Source: Barthelona sp. PCE (taxonomy: Eukaryota > Metamonada: BaSk clade). Taken from it: DNA of 64,000 nucleotides. The number at the start of each line of letters is the position of its first letter. The first letter of the stretch is position 1. A model generated the notes under the pieces. The model ran no database searches. It was not told where the DNA came from and saw nothing but the letters and a program-made list of their open reading frames with translations. The position numbers were made by a program, and so were the translations under genes. Shown here piece after piece: positions 19,901-28,564 of the stretch. Location of the stretch: positions 2,046,001 through 2,110,000 of the forward strand of contig JAUFOR010000002.1 of NCBI GenBank assembly GCA_040285745.1, read 5' to 3'.

Positions 19901-21141
19901 AATTTTTGTTTGAGAGACAAGAGCTTGAAAATGAAACAATGTTGCACTCTGAGTATTACATTGATAGCGACGATTTTAGTACCGTTTTCAGCAAAATAAG
20001 GGAACAGTTGTCAGAAAACAATAGAAGATTCTTCAAAGATGCCATTATTACTGTTGGCGATCAACGTCTTCATCTGACCCAGTACATTAGATATCTTTTC
20101 CAGCACAGATTTGTACCGCCCATCACCCTTAAATCAACAGATACTGACGTAAAAAATATGTGCACTTTTCTGTACTGCTGCCTTGTATTCCAGGCACCCA
20201 TTGATGATTCACAAGTCGGAAATTTCGTTCTTAATGCACTCAGCTGCGACTTTGATAAGCTTTCTGATGCTGCAGTTTTTGCAAGGGCTTTTCCTATGCA
20301 ATCTCTCAGCTTTCAGAATATTGCCAGTGATGATAATCTGAACTTCAACCTTTATGGAGGTGAAGACGTACCGGTTACTGATGAAAACCGTGAAACTTTC
20401 GTTGAGGAAGAATGGAGTGATCGATCTGAATATATTCACGATACATTTCATGATTTTGATCTTCCTGAGCAACTGAGAGCACTTTCGTTCAATGAGATAA
20501 AGGCTATCATGTGCGAGCCACCTCGTTTCACAGCGGAGAAGGTGCTCAAAGCACTCAAATTTGTCGATGACATGCCGGAAGATCTAAAGGAATCTTTTGA
20601 AACACTGTTGCACGGGCTATACTCTCTTGAATTAACTCATTTTGTGCACTGGCTCAATGGATCTACCAAACTACCACAGTTCACAGTGTCATTTCATCAG
20701 GATGACACGAAACCACCATTGGTCAACCGTGTAATGCATACTCTACACATACCTAACGATGCACAACATATCAGTGAAGTTATTCGCAGTGCTATTCGCA
20801 ATACCATGCCTAATGATTTGAAATTCCGGATTTTTCGCACACTATCTCGATATTCAACGAATGATGTGCAAGAGCTCAATAATCAATTGGAAAATGCACT
20901 GGATATTGACATCACCATTAATGGCATTGATAATGTGCCTTCAGTTCGTGCTTGTCCCAGATGTTGTACAATGGTGACGTACGATGGCGGTTGCAAGAGA
21001 GTGAAGTGTCCTTTGTGCAACTTCTTGTTCTGTTTCTCGTGTCTCTCATCCATCTGCAATCCCGCTGGTCAGTGCAAAGTTGCCCCAACACAAAAGCTGA
21101 CGTTTGAGCAGGTACAAGACAGTATACATCAGTTCTCATGA
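16945..21141 (+). CDS. Giant multidomain protein 1: propeller, coiled coil, pseudokinase, HECT-like, Rcat zinc module
   Basis: 1,398 residues from the ATG at 16945, chosen because its MFVIFRDDHGRACVK aligns with the start of the paralogue downstream. Layout: WD-like propeller (~1-385); coiled coil (~408-482); helical segment with FDWLSSNPTVD (~513); IRE1-like kinase fold (~740-985) with K757, catalytic loop LRDIKPNN (D862), DFS in place of DFG (D885) and GDIFSLGR; HECT-like domain (~1070-1275) with GGEDVPVTDENRETFV (~1138), CEPPRF (~1190), LTHFVHWLNGSTKLP (~1233) and PPLVNRVMHTLHIP; C-terminal RING2/Rcat motif with CPRC, GGCKRVKC, CNF and FCFSC (C1337, C1340, C1350, C1355, C1358, C1363, C1366). 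The HECT cysteine position holds V1263, so transfer chemistry would have to use C1350 or be lost. Suggests a kinase-sensed ubiquitin ligase; domain calls are by eye. Confidence 0.75.
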   Translation: MFVIFRDDHGRACVKQQLNTTTNDVEVTQLREDDDFTGDYWVSQDESTLAIVYSFCIRFFRVPSFELFHVAEQQDNELISVSHGCLSADGKMFTFCLNKGENKVYNSIRLESDFVNVSSISFKDGGRCWVNSKYIIIQKGKEFYRLVHEEPKESSLIKGNIVVQDRNNEMYVIHRHGFFSTKIDVIDAEGSVESFSELEKVRPIEYADISEQYLVIGNKTTFQVYHRQTREVVLQFDRECDIQSILISRNQQHISYVEDSYCVVCDIRERKRVAEVCKTFVRPTTMFKVLDEELILLKNTDEAFICFKKTIILCESKYFVYPIHRGFLLFFNTRVFCLKEDGKKCNTYECHEGNVVDVSIILDSSLLNVKFEDGTRMLLEWSPINGFGRTAKCKNLDLDSDVSINDLCFILAEQLNEKQTFEQQLREQEQRNEELLAQITKMNEKAYEEQPKDKDQQNEELLAENTKMKEKFQAIYEELNKDPHNFGKEYYTELISRVDACSNEIKELVKPPQSFFDWLSSNPTVDSIFDSLGNVNMAKEFVNNLRSVVERHGFTGHLRVSFGSQYNIIAENPIIGILHEDKMKEKMRELLELNPFFDCYNQCLELNYQALFLDNTSNAINLIDIKFRNIQEDMNKFRSIKHITKAINKTNFNSLFSIKEQINNYQHDVSTFETTLFSNARNALIAELSDIQQSLNDIIREVSFENVDIIAALEELNLSTINFPFVPKVINIKYAQGTLRFARTWNSVQFTDDLCLKCFCFSSLYLGDKESNLKDLRHELRVLTRSDPCVVELKGVTLVYDQEENEDPTLEFVCLELERAPYDLEQYLTEFPDLNEDTKISIAKQLVKCVLTMHTRGIMLRDIKPNNALVFCDEDGNNPIIKLCDFSDSIDPQNTLSRTIAAAAFYIPPEVARGGPHTIMGDIFSLGRTICRVFGSPIDINEFFCPHSDILKKCEHLEPLERPSIYELALKWDIDFDLDVRKEMTKFLFERQELENETMLHSEYYIDSDDFSTVFSKIREQLSENNRRFFKDAIITVGDQRLHLTQYIRYLFQHRFVPPITLKSTDTDVKNMCTFLYCCLVFQAPIDDSQVGNFVLNALSCDFDKLSDAAVFARAFPMQSLSFQNIASDDNLNFNLYGGEDVPVTDENRETFVEEEWSDRSEYIHDTFHDFDLPEQLRALSFNEIKAIMCEPPRFTAEKVLKALKFVDDMPEDLKESFETLLHGLYSLELTHFVHWLNGSTKLPQFTVSFHQDDTKPPLVNRVMHTLHIPNDAQHISEVIRSAIRNTMPNDLKFRIFRTLSRYSTNDVQELNNQLENALDIDITINGIDNVPSVRACPRCCTMVTYDGGCKRVKCPLCNFLFCFSCLSSICNPAGQCKVAPTQKLTFEQVQDSIHQFS

Positions 21142-21734
21142 TCACGTTCATACTTATTCATAAAGTATGTCAATAAATATGTAAAAGTTTTTATTTGTTC
21201 CAACAAAGAATGGGAATGTACGCTTGTTATTAACACGTTAGCTTGGGTGCCTGGGGAGAGTGTACGCGATTTTCTCGAGTGCTCTGTGCAAACATATGAC
21301 TTAACTTTTCTATTTTTGTTTATTTTCATTAGAAGGGCAATGAAACAGTTCTCAGCACAATCAATGTACTCGGGGGTCGCCACTACCGTAAAGATGCACG
21401 AATATGAGTTACATCCAACGAGTGAGAATCCGAACAATAATATTTGCTCGTAATAATCATGAGCTAAGCTATTTTCATGGTTGCAAGGTGGGTACCAAAT
21501 ACATTCCCAAGTTAAAAAAGTTTAGATTAACAGATTTTGATGTTTATGGAAAAGCAGGTTTTTTTTAATGCAGGTCATATTTAATTTTTTTTCGTTGAGA
21601 TTTTAACAATATTTCTTTTACATTATTAGCGTCCAAAACACACAACTATAACATTCATAAGTTTTTTATGTACTCTATCTCCAGAATTACTGTTTTCTAT
21701 TTTTCATCCACTTTCAACTAAAACTAGTTGAATA
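21142..21734. other. Intergenic between the tandem giant genes
   Basis: 593 AT-rich bases. Only short ORFs with no recognisable content; presumably the terminator of the first and promoter of the second paralogue. Confidence 0.5.
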
Positions 21735-24700
21735 ATGGTATTAGTACATAAGGGTGATGATGGATGTGCGTATATTAAGAAACTAAACACTGAAACTGGA
21801 GAAAATGATAAAATCTACCTTGACCAATCAGAAGAGTTCTTGGATATTTACTGGGTTTCGAAAGATGAAACAATTATAGCCACAGTTCACTCGTCCTGCA
21901 TCTGTGTGTACCAGGTTGATATAATGATGCCTTTATGGACAATTCCCATTTCAGGAACAGTAAGGATAGGGTGTTTAAGTTCTAATGGAAATATTCTTGC
22001 ATATCAAGAAGGTGATGAGTATTATTCCGTTGTATTAACCAGCACAAACCATATTTCAAAAGTTAATTTTCCTCAAGGAAACAGGTGTTGGGTAAACTCT
22101 AATTGCTTGTTTATTCAGAAGGGCAACCAGTTCCATAAGTTTATCCACGGTGAAAAACGGGCAGCTCTCACCATAGAAGGTGATGTTATGGTGCAGGACA
22201 GGGATTGTGAAATGTACATCATACGTTGTTCTTCAACTGCTGTTCAAATCATCAACGATGCAAGTATTTGTGTGAACACATTTTCGAAAGTTCAGGCACC
22301 TACACCTATTAAATATGCTGATATATCAGAGAAGTATCTTGCTTTTGGTAACGCATCAGCGTTTCAGGTGTACGACAGACAATCACATTCCGTGATCATG
22401 AATATTGATGGCTTAAGTAACATGCAGTCTGTTTGCATATCACCAGATGAAGAATTCATATTCTCCATTGTTTTGAACGATGTCTACATATACAAAATTG
22501 GATCATCTCACAGCTCTGTAGCAGTTATTCCTACTGAGTTTGTTGGATCAGCTACTGTATTTGAAAAACTCGGAGATGGTTTAAAATTGATTAAGAATCC
22601 ACTAAATTCTCTTTTTTACAACCACTACAAGCAAATTTATTATCAGAAGGACTATAAAGTACTTGAAGTTCAACATGGTTGCTTACTGTTTTTAAGCACA
22701 GAAGCTTATGACATGACAGAATCCAGGTGCAGAACTAAAAAGTATGAGAAGGATCGAGAAAATTCCACTGTTTCTAATGTATCACAAATATATGATCTAT
22801 ATAAGATTGAATTCGAAGATGGAGCCACAGTGCTGCTTGAGTGGAGTCATGATAGTGGATTTGGTCGTTCCACAGTGTGGGTTAATGAAAGTGTAATAGT
22901 TGATGAAAACAACAGTATTGCAAGTTTATACTTTGTACTGAACGAAAAAGAGCAACAATGCAACAAGCTTGCCCACCAAAAGGAAGAAGCTGATGCCTTA
23001 CTTAAAGAACAGAAGCTACATCACGCAAATCAACTTTCCAACCAAAGGGAAGAAACTGACATCTTACTCAGAGAACAGAAGCTACATCACGCAAAGCAAC
23101 TTGCCAACCAAAGGAAAAAGACTGACATCTTACTCAGAGAAAAAACATTGCTGTGTGAAAAGCTAACGTCTGAAAAAGAAGAAATGGACAGGAAGTTTAG
23201 TATTGTTTACAATGAACTGGTCAAGCATATCCCTTGTTTGGATGTAGAGACTTACAAAAAACTATCGATGCATTTTGATGACTGTGCTAACGAAATGCTG
23301 CAGCTGGAGGTGCCTCCTGATGACCTTTTCGTTTGGTTATCATCAAACCCAACAATTGAACAGATGTATCAACGCATGAATAAGATACAAGTTGCTATTG
23401 AATTTATTAGTAGTATGAATGCAATAGTTTCTAAGTATGATATCAAAGAAACATTGAGTTCAACTTTTACATCTCACTTCATGGTACTTTCTCCGATCAC
23501 AAAAGCGTTAAACGAAAATCTTTATAGTTCTAAGCTAGATGAATTTCAACGTTTCGATTCCTATTTTGATAAGCAACTCAAATACCAGGAAAAAAATTGG
23601 AATCAAATCCAAGACACCATGAAGAAACTCATCAGCAAACATATTGATTTAACTAATGATGCGAAAAAAGTGAAGCAGATTGTTAAGCAGATTTCAGATT
23701 TCAGAAAAGCCGTGTCCAACTGTGGACTGCTTGTTCATCCAATAGAACACACTGATCTCAATTTGCTCAAGGACAGAATGAAGCAACACCTTCAAATGAA
23801 TATTGTTGATAGCTGTTTCAAATCAGCGAAAATGAGTTTGATTGTATCATTGAATGAAAATAAGGTGCTTCTGGATTCATTAACAGATGAATTTTCTCTT
23901 ATATTTTATCTAGAGGCAACTTTAAAAGAGAAAATAGTTCCCAAATTCCAAAACTGTAATAGATATTTGAATGGGGAGTTAGTTAACCTCAACTTATTTA
24001 ATGAGATTTTCGTCAGAGACGATCGTATTATCAAATGCATATGTGTGTCAAAAAAATTGAACCATAAGCGTGAAAATAACATAAAAGTATTGGAAAGGGA
24101 ATTAAAGGTGATGAATATCAACCAGCCTATCTCAGCCAGTCTCAAAAATGTTTTCATGATTCCAGAAATTTTTGATGGCTTAGTTTCATTAAATTACGTC
24201 TGTTTTGAGTTTGATCGTGCACCCTATAATCTTGAGCAATATTTAAGCAAGTTTCAGAATCTTGATATCTCCACTATGAATTCTCTAGCTCACCAACTTG
24301 TGCTCTGTGCCTATTCAATTCACTCAAACGGCGTCTTTCTACTTGATGTAAGGCCCAGTAGCATTCATGTTAGCTGTAATGTGGATGGATCGAATCCAGA
24401 GCTGAAGTTGTGTGATTTCAGTTGCTGCTTGTCAAACGCGATTGACAATATCAACGTGTCTGATATGGTAAACTATATTGCTCCTGAACTGTCGAATGGG
24501 CAGAATCACACCTTCCTGAGTGACATTTTCTTACTTGGAAGAACAATGGCTTATATTTTTGCACAGGATAGAACAGATATCACTCAGCTTGTCTTATCCA
24601 AAGACTGTGTACATTCTGAAATCATCCAGCGCTGCCAAGCCCAAGATCCTCATCTAAGACCAACCATTTACGATCTTAACTGTCATGAGTGGCGCACTAT

Positions 24701-26027
24701 TGCACCCGTAAAACAAGACCGTCTCACGCTCATCCATCGCCAGATCAACCAGTTCATCGTCGGCAAGCAGGCTCTGTTACGTGACAATAATCAAAAAAAT
24801 AATTTAGTGTACAGACAGACAAATGAATCATTTGAAGAATTTTTCACAATAGTTTTCAGTAGCACCAATTCTTTCATCGATGGAACGGATTATTTAGGTG
24901 CCTTCATTTGTTTGAAAGGTATGAAGCAGCTCTCAATAGTTCAATTCGTGGATCACATTTTTAAGCATCGATCTTTACCGCAGATCAATACAGAAATGCC
25001 TGATGATCTCATTTTGGCCATGTGTGGGTTCCTGTATTGCTGCTTCGTGTTTCAGATATCTGTTGACGAATCACAAGTCGGTCATTTCCTGCTGAATGCT
25101 ATCAGCGATGACTTCGACAAGCTTTCTGATGCAAATGTCATCCACAGGGTGTTCCCAAACGAATCTTTAGCCATTCTCAACATTATGAATAGCGAGAACC
25201 TGAACTTCAATTATTTCGGTGGTAAGTACAAGCTGGTTACAGCTAACAATATTGATGAATTCCTGCAGTTCGCCCGTGAATCCGCATCTGAACCATGGGC
25301 GGAGCTGTCGAAGAGGGTAAACGCCACATTCAACGGATATGAGCTAATATCGCAGCTTGGTGTCACGCTCACGTTCGCTGAAGTCAAAACTATGATGTGC
25401 GGCCCCCCTCGTTTCACCGCCGAGCAGGTACTTGCCACCCTGGAATTCGATGGTAGTGTGCCTACCAACGTGCGTGAAGCTCTTGCCGAAGTATTTCAGG
25501 AATTTGATTCTTTAGAAATGCTTCAGTTCGTTTATTGGCTCAACGGCTCGCCCAAGCTGAATTCCTTTACCGTCATTCTGCATCCAGAAGACACCATGTT
25601 GCCGTCTGTCGCCCTTTGTGACCACACGTTGAGGCTCCCGAACAGCGTTTTGCGCGTGCGTGAAGGAATCCCTCTCGCCATCCGCGGCATCCTCCCAAAC
25701 GAGTTCAAGCTCTTTATCACGCAGCGCCTCTCGCAATGGACGCAGGACGACGTAGACAAGATCAACAACCGTTTGTATAACGCAACCTTGATTACTATTG
25801 AGTTTAACAACATTCCAGGTGTGCCGTCTGTGCGCGTATGTCCGAATTGCCTGACACCCATAGAGCACGGTGGAGCGTGTAAGAGCATGAAGTGCTTCAC
25901 GTGCGCTCGCGATTTCTGCTTCTCGTGCCTCTCATCTAACTGTGGGCATTTTGGTCGGTGCTCCGTTGCCCCGGTACAAAATGTCACCCTCAAGCAGGTG
26001 CAGGAACGCATGCAGCAATTTCAGTGA
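21735..26027 (+). CDS. Giant multidomain protein 2: paralogue with intact HECT-type cysteine
   Basis: 1,430 residues, colinear with the preceding gene. Propeller (~1-385); coiled coil (~400-490) containing three 22-residue repeats (HANQLSNQREETDILLREQ type); VWLSSNPTIE segment (~530); kinase-like fold (~745-995) more degraded than in paralogue 1: lysine K767 kept, catalytic loop LLDVRPSS (D871 kept, K to R, N to S), DFS at 894, SDIFLLGR. The HECT-like domain (~1090-1310) has a weaker GGKYKLVTANN, CGPPRF, MLQFVYWLNGSPKL and LPSVALCDHTLRLP, where C1295 falls at the spacing of the HECT active-site cysteine (LPxAHTCFNxLxLP). The C-terminal Rcat motif is CPNC...GGACKSMKC..C....CFSC (C1369, C1372, C1382, C1387, C1390, C1395, C1398), with C1382 at the Rcat catalytic position. 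A candidate double-thioester E3. Direct duplicate of its neighbour, diverged most in the N-terminal half. Confidence 0.75.
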   Translation: MVLVHKGDDGCAYIKKLNTETGENDKIYLDQSEEFLDIYWVSKDETIIATVHSSCICVYQVDIMMPLWTIPISGTVRIGCLSSNGNILAYQEGDEYYSVVLTSTNHISKVNFPQGNRCWVNSNCLFIQKGNQFHKFIHGEKRAALTIEGDVMVQDRDCEMYIIRCSSTAVQIINDASICVNTFSKVQAPTPIKYADISEKYLAFGNASAFQVYDRQSHSVIMNIDGLSNMQSVCISPDEEFIFSIVLNDVYIYKIGSSHSSVAVIPTEFVGSATVFEKLGDGLKLIKNPLNSLFYNHYKQIYYQKDYKVLEVQHGCLLFLSTEAYDMTESRCRTKKYEKDRENSTVSNVSQIYDLYKIEFEDGATVLLEWSHDSGFGRSTVWVNESVIVDENNSIASLYFVLNEKEQQCNKLAHQKEEADALLKEQKLHHANQLSNQREETDILLREQKLHHAKQLANQRKKTDILLREKTLLCEKLTSEKEEMDRKFSIVYNELVKHIPCLDVETYKKLSMHFDDCANEMLQLEVPPDDLFVWLSSNPTIEQMYQRMNKIQVAIEFISSMNAIVSKYDIKETLSSTFTSHFMVLSPITKALNENLYSSKLDEFQRFDSYFDKQLKYQEKNWNQIQDTMKKLISKHIDLTNDAKKVKQIVKQISDFRKAVSNCGLLVHPIEHTDLNLLKDRMKQHLQMNIVDSCFKSAKMSLIVSLNENKVLLDSLTDEFSLIFYLEATLKEKIVPKFQNCNRYLNGELVNLNLFNEIFVRDDRIIKCICVSKKLNHKRENNIKVLERELKVMNINQPISASLKNVFMIPEIFDGLVSLNYVCFEFDRAPYNLEQYLSKFQNLDISTMNSLAHQLVLCAYSIHSNGVFLLDVRPSSIHVSCNVDGSNPELKLCDFSCCLSNAIDNINVSDMVNYIAPELSNGQNHTFLSDIFLLGRTMAYIFAQDRTDITQLVLSKDCVHSEIIQRCQAQDPHLRPTIYDLNCHEWRTIAPVKQDRLTLIHRQINQFIVGKQALLRDNNQKNNLVYRQTNESFEEFFTIVFSSTNSFIDGTDYLGAFICLKGMKQLSIVQFVDHIFKHRSLPQINTEMPDDLILAMCGFLYCCFVFQISVDESQVGHFLLNAISDDFDKLSDANVIHRVFPNESLAILNIMNSENLNFNYFGGKYKLVTANNIDEFLQFARESASEPWAELSKRVNATFNGYELISQLGVTLTFAEVKTMMCGPPRFTAEQVLATLEFDGSVPTNVREALAEVFQEFDSLEMLQFVYWLNGSPKLNSFTVILHPEDTMLPSVALCDHTLRLPNSVLRVREGIPLAIRGILPNEFKLFITQRLSQWTQDDVDKINNRLYNATLITIEFNNIPGVPSVRVCPNCLTPIEHGGACKSMKCFTCARDFCFSCLSSNCGHFGRCSVAPVQNVTLKQVQERMQQFQ
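22970..23160 (+). repeat. Three 66-base repeats inside the coiled coil of giant protein 2
   Basis: A 66-base unit encoding 22 residues is repeated about three times in frame within the coiled coil. The first giant protein has only a weak two-copy counterpart. The repeat lengthens the coil by whole turns without breaking the frame. Confidence 0.75.
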
Positions 26028-26199
26028 TTGGTAGTTTTTAACCATCACAAATTTTCATAACTAATTAGTAAAACATTCCTTTATCACAAAGTAGCCCTGA
26101 TCACGTGGATCTTGTGATTTTGTTTTAACAGAAATGGGAATAGAATCATATGTGATGGTAAATCTTTTCTATCTTTGTTCAGTATGATTCTCTGGTGAT

Positions 26200-27435
26200 A
26201 TGTGTAAGGAATCCCCTTTCAGTGTCATATTACACCAAGAAACGCCTCCAAAATCGGGCTTTTTACAAAATTTGTATCAGTTTTGTATGGATACTCCAGA
26301 TTGTGTCGTTTCTGACGTTAAAATCATACAAAAGCTTATCGAATGGCTGGGACTAGACTTATTCAGGGACAATGATACGATACAGTACTATTTAACTTTT
26401 GTATTAACCCAGTTGAGCATGTGTTCTACATTTATCGATTTGAATGAAACGCACGCTTATGTAATTAATGAATTGGTCGATGCAACAGCTCTAAGATGGG
26501 CTCGATCATGCCGTATTCTAGACGAATCTTCTATTGTTGTATTTTCTCAGATACTTTGGCTGATTTACAATCTTATGAGGGATAAATTGGTTATAAAAAA
26601 TGATCTTCAATATTTTATGGTCTATTTCATGGACCAAATTATTGCTGTGGAAAATGAAAAAATTTTTTTTTTCTATCTGTGGTTTCTTTCAGGTTTTTTG
26701 TGCTGTAACCCATCAGAAACGTGCTGCTTGGAGCATATTATGGCAATTTCTTCATTCATTATGAGTTGTTTTACGAAATATGAGGGAAAACTGCAATCTG
26801 AGGTTTTGAAATGTTGCATAGATCTCATGAAGAACGTAATGCGGGGAGATATCCCGTCTACAATTCATGACAACCTCGAAAAATGGTCGGAAACTGAACT
26901 CATTCCGTTTTTGATCGATAATTTTAATAGTTTTGATTGTGAAAAGGAGCAGTTGTGTCATCTGTTTTATACAATGATTGGCTTATGTACCGAGCAGATG
27001 TGGAAGTTCGCCAGCGCCCTCATGGGATGCAATCTTAATGAAGAGAGCCAATCATATTTTTTTTGCGGTATTGCAAATTTAATCAGGCAAGATACAGCAG
27101 TATTTCTTCTGTACAAGCAGTTGATTTTTTCCTATATCCTTGAAACATGCGCTCATCATACATCAAGAACTGTTTCTGTAACTTTTTCCTGTTTTATATC
27201 TGCTTTCTCCTGTGTCAGTTCCAAAGATCATCCACTATTCTGCACACTGGTTCAGTACGCAATCAGTGTCATGTCAGTCATTGAAACCTCCCTATCGCAG
27301 TGGAACAAAGAATTTGATGATTTGATGGAAATTGTTAAAAATCACACAGAGTGTAGTGGGACGTTTTTAGAATCTATACAATTTTTGAAAGCCAACTCTC
27401 ATCTTCTCCGTGAAAATAAGCAAATTTTTCATTAA
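26200..27435 (+). CDS. Helical-repeat (ARM/HEAT-like) protein, unknown
   Basis: 411 residues, almost wholly helical, cysteine- and phenylalanine-rich, with repeating pairs of amphipathic helices (FSQILWLIYNLMRDKL, YLWFLSGFLCCNPSE, LCHLFYTMIGLCTEQMWKFASALMG). The pattern resembles armadillo repeats of importin-alpha-like proteins, but the N-terminal IBB and Asn/Trp ladder are not recognisable. No signal peptide; the hydrophobic stretches look like solenoid helices rather than membrane spans. It follows the giant paralogue on the same strand by 172 bases. Function not assigned. Confidence 0.6.
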   Translation: MCKESPFSVILHQETPPKSGFLQNLYQFCMDTPDCVVSDVKIIQKLIEWLGLDLFRDNDTIQYYLTFVLTQLSMCSTFIDLNETHAYVINELVDATALRWARSCRILDESSIVVFSQILWLIYNLMRDKLVIKNDLQYFMVYFMDQIIAVENEKIFFFYLWFLSGFLCCNPSETCCLEHIMAISSFIMSCFTKYEGKLQSEVLKCCIDLMKNVMRGDIPSTIHDNLEKWSETELIPFLIDNFNSFDCEKEQLCHLFYTMIGLCTEQMWKFASALMGCNLNEESQSYFFCGIANLIRQDTAVFLLYKQLIFSYILETCAHHTSRTVSVTFSCFISAFSCVSSKDHPLFCTLVQYAISVMSVIETSLSQWNKEFDDLMEIVKNHTECSGTFLESIQFLKANSHLLRENKQIFH

Positions 27436-27565
27436 CCTCACATTTGTTGATTGTCAAAGAAACAGTATAAACTTAACTGAAAGATTTCCGCAGTTAAAAA
27501 AATTATGAATAGATCGCTTTACTCGTTTTGGATTGTTAACGTTGACGCAAGACACATTAACTGTG

Positions 27566-28564
27566 ATGTTCAATGGTCCTAGGTGCACTATAGTCCATGT
27601 AGAGAACGGAAAGGCAATGATATCTTACGGCAAGATAAAATGCTCAAGATTACTTTGTGATAGTTTCAAGCACATAAATTTTAATGAGCTTTCATTTCAT
27701 GACGAAGGCTGTGTTTTTTATGGTGTTTGTTACAATACAGGTGCCTACGGTCCAATTAAGTATCGAAGTGTTGGCAGTGAAATTTTCCATTTGGACTTAT
27801 TGTGGCCGGAAATGGTCTACTATGATGGAATAGCACTATTTCCAAGCAATAACAATGAGAAAAGACAAGTTTTTATCTACTTAAAGGAGAATAAGGTAAT
27901 AGTACTTCATAATGTGAGTAATAGTAGAGATGATAAAAACGATTATTCCCAACTCTTTACCCATCCAACTTATGAAAGTCTTGTTGTTGTTGCACTGAAA
28001 TCTGGCAAAGAACTTGTCAAATTTAATTGGGAAGATTCAGAACCAGTCATATGTGAATATGAACAAGGTGGACGGATATGCTTAAACTTTATTCTTGGAT
28101 TGCCACTCAGTGTCGACTATTGTGACAATCACACCTGTCTTTTATATCTGGGCAATACCGTGATTTTGGACCTTCCAGAGGGTCAATACATTAACAGTAC
28201 GTATAATTCCCTCAACACATCAACATGTATACGTTGTACAAATGCAGTACATTTTTTTCAGTTCATCATCGACGGAAATGATGTATATATTCAAAAACAC
28301 ATTACATTTGATAAGGAAAAAAGTATTGCTTTCCATTATAATCCACGTACACTTGTACAATATGCGGATCATCAACTTTTTGTTGAACATAAATACGTTG
28401 GAGGTTTGGAAATACAGTATTTACACTGTCTAAATTGGTCAACGAAGAGCTTTTTGGAACCTATAGAACTATATAAATTCCATAAAAAGGATAATACTGA
28501 AGAAGGTTATCGTTTTCGCAGTTTTGTGGGCGATTCATACATAAGTCACCAAAGGCGTTCTTAA
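27566..28564 (+). CDS. Propeller-like protein, N-terminal part (frame breaks at its C-terminal end)
   Basis: 333 residues from the first in-frame ATG at 27566. The same frame is open up to 27533 but only from a TTG, and an ATG at 27505 lies in another frame. Beta-strand blocks (KRQVFIYLKENKVIVLHNVS, ESLVVVALKSGKELVKFNW, NTVILDLPEGQYI) resemble the propellers of neighbouring proteins. The frame closes at 28564, and an 89-codon frame that continues the same kind of sequence opens immediately in another phase. With the weak start this points to a decayed copy or to sequence errors. No function assigned. Confidence 0.45.
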   Translation: MFNGPRCTIVHVENGKAMISYGKIKCSRLLCDSFKHINFNELSFHDEGCVFYGVCYNTGAYGPIKYRSVGSEIFHLDLLWPEMVYYDGIALFPSNNNEKRQVFIYLKENKVIVLHNVSNSRDDKNDYSQLFTHPTYESLVVVALKSGKELVKFNWEDSEPVICEYEQGGRICLNFILGLPLSVDYCDNHTCLLYLGNTVILDLPEGQYINSTYNSLNTSTCIRCTNAVHFFQFIIDGNDVYIQKHITFDKEKSIAFHYNPRTLVQYADHQLFVEHKYVGGLEIQYLHCLNWSTKSFLEPIELYKFHKKDNTEEGYRFRSFVGDSYISHQRRS

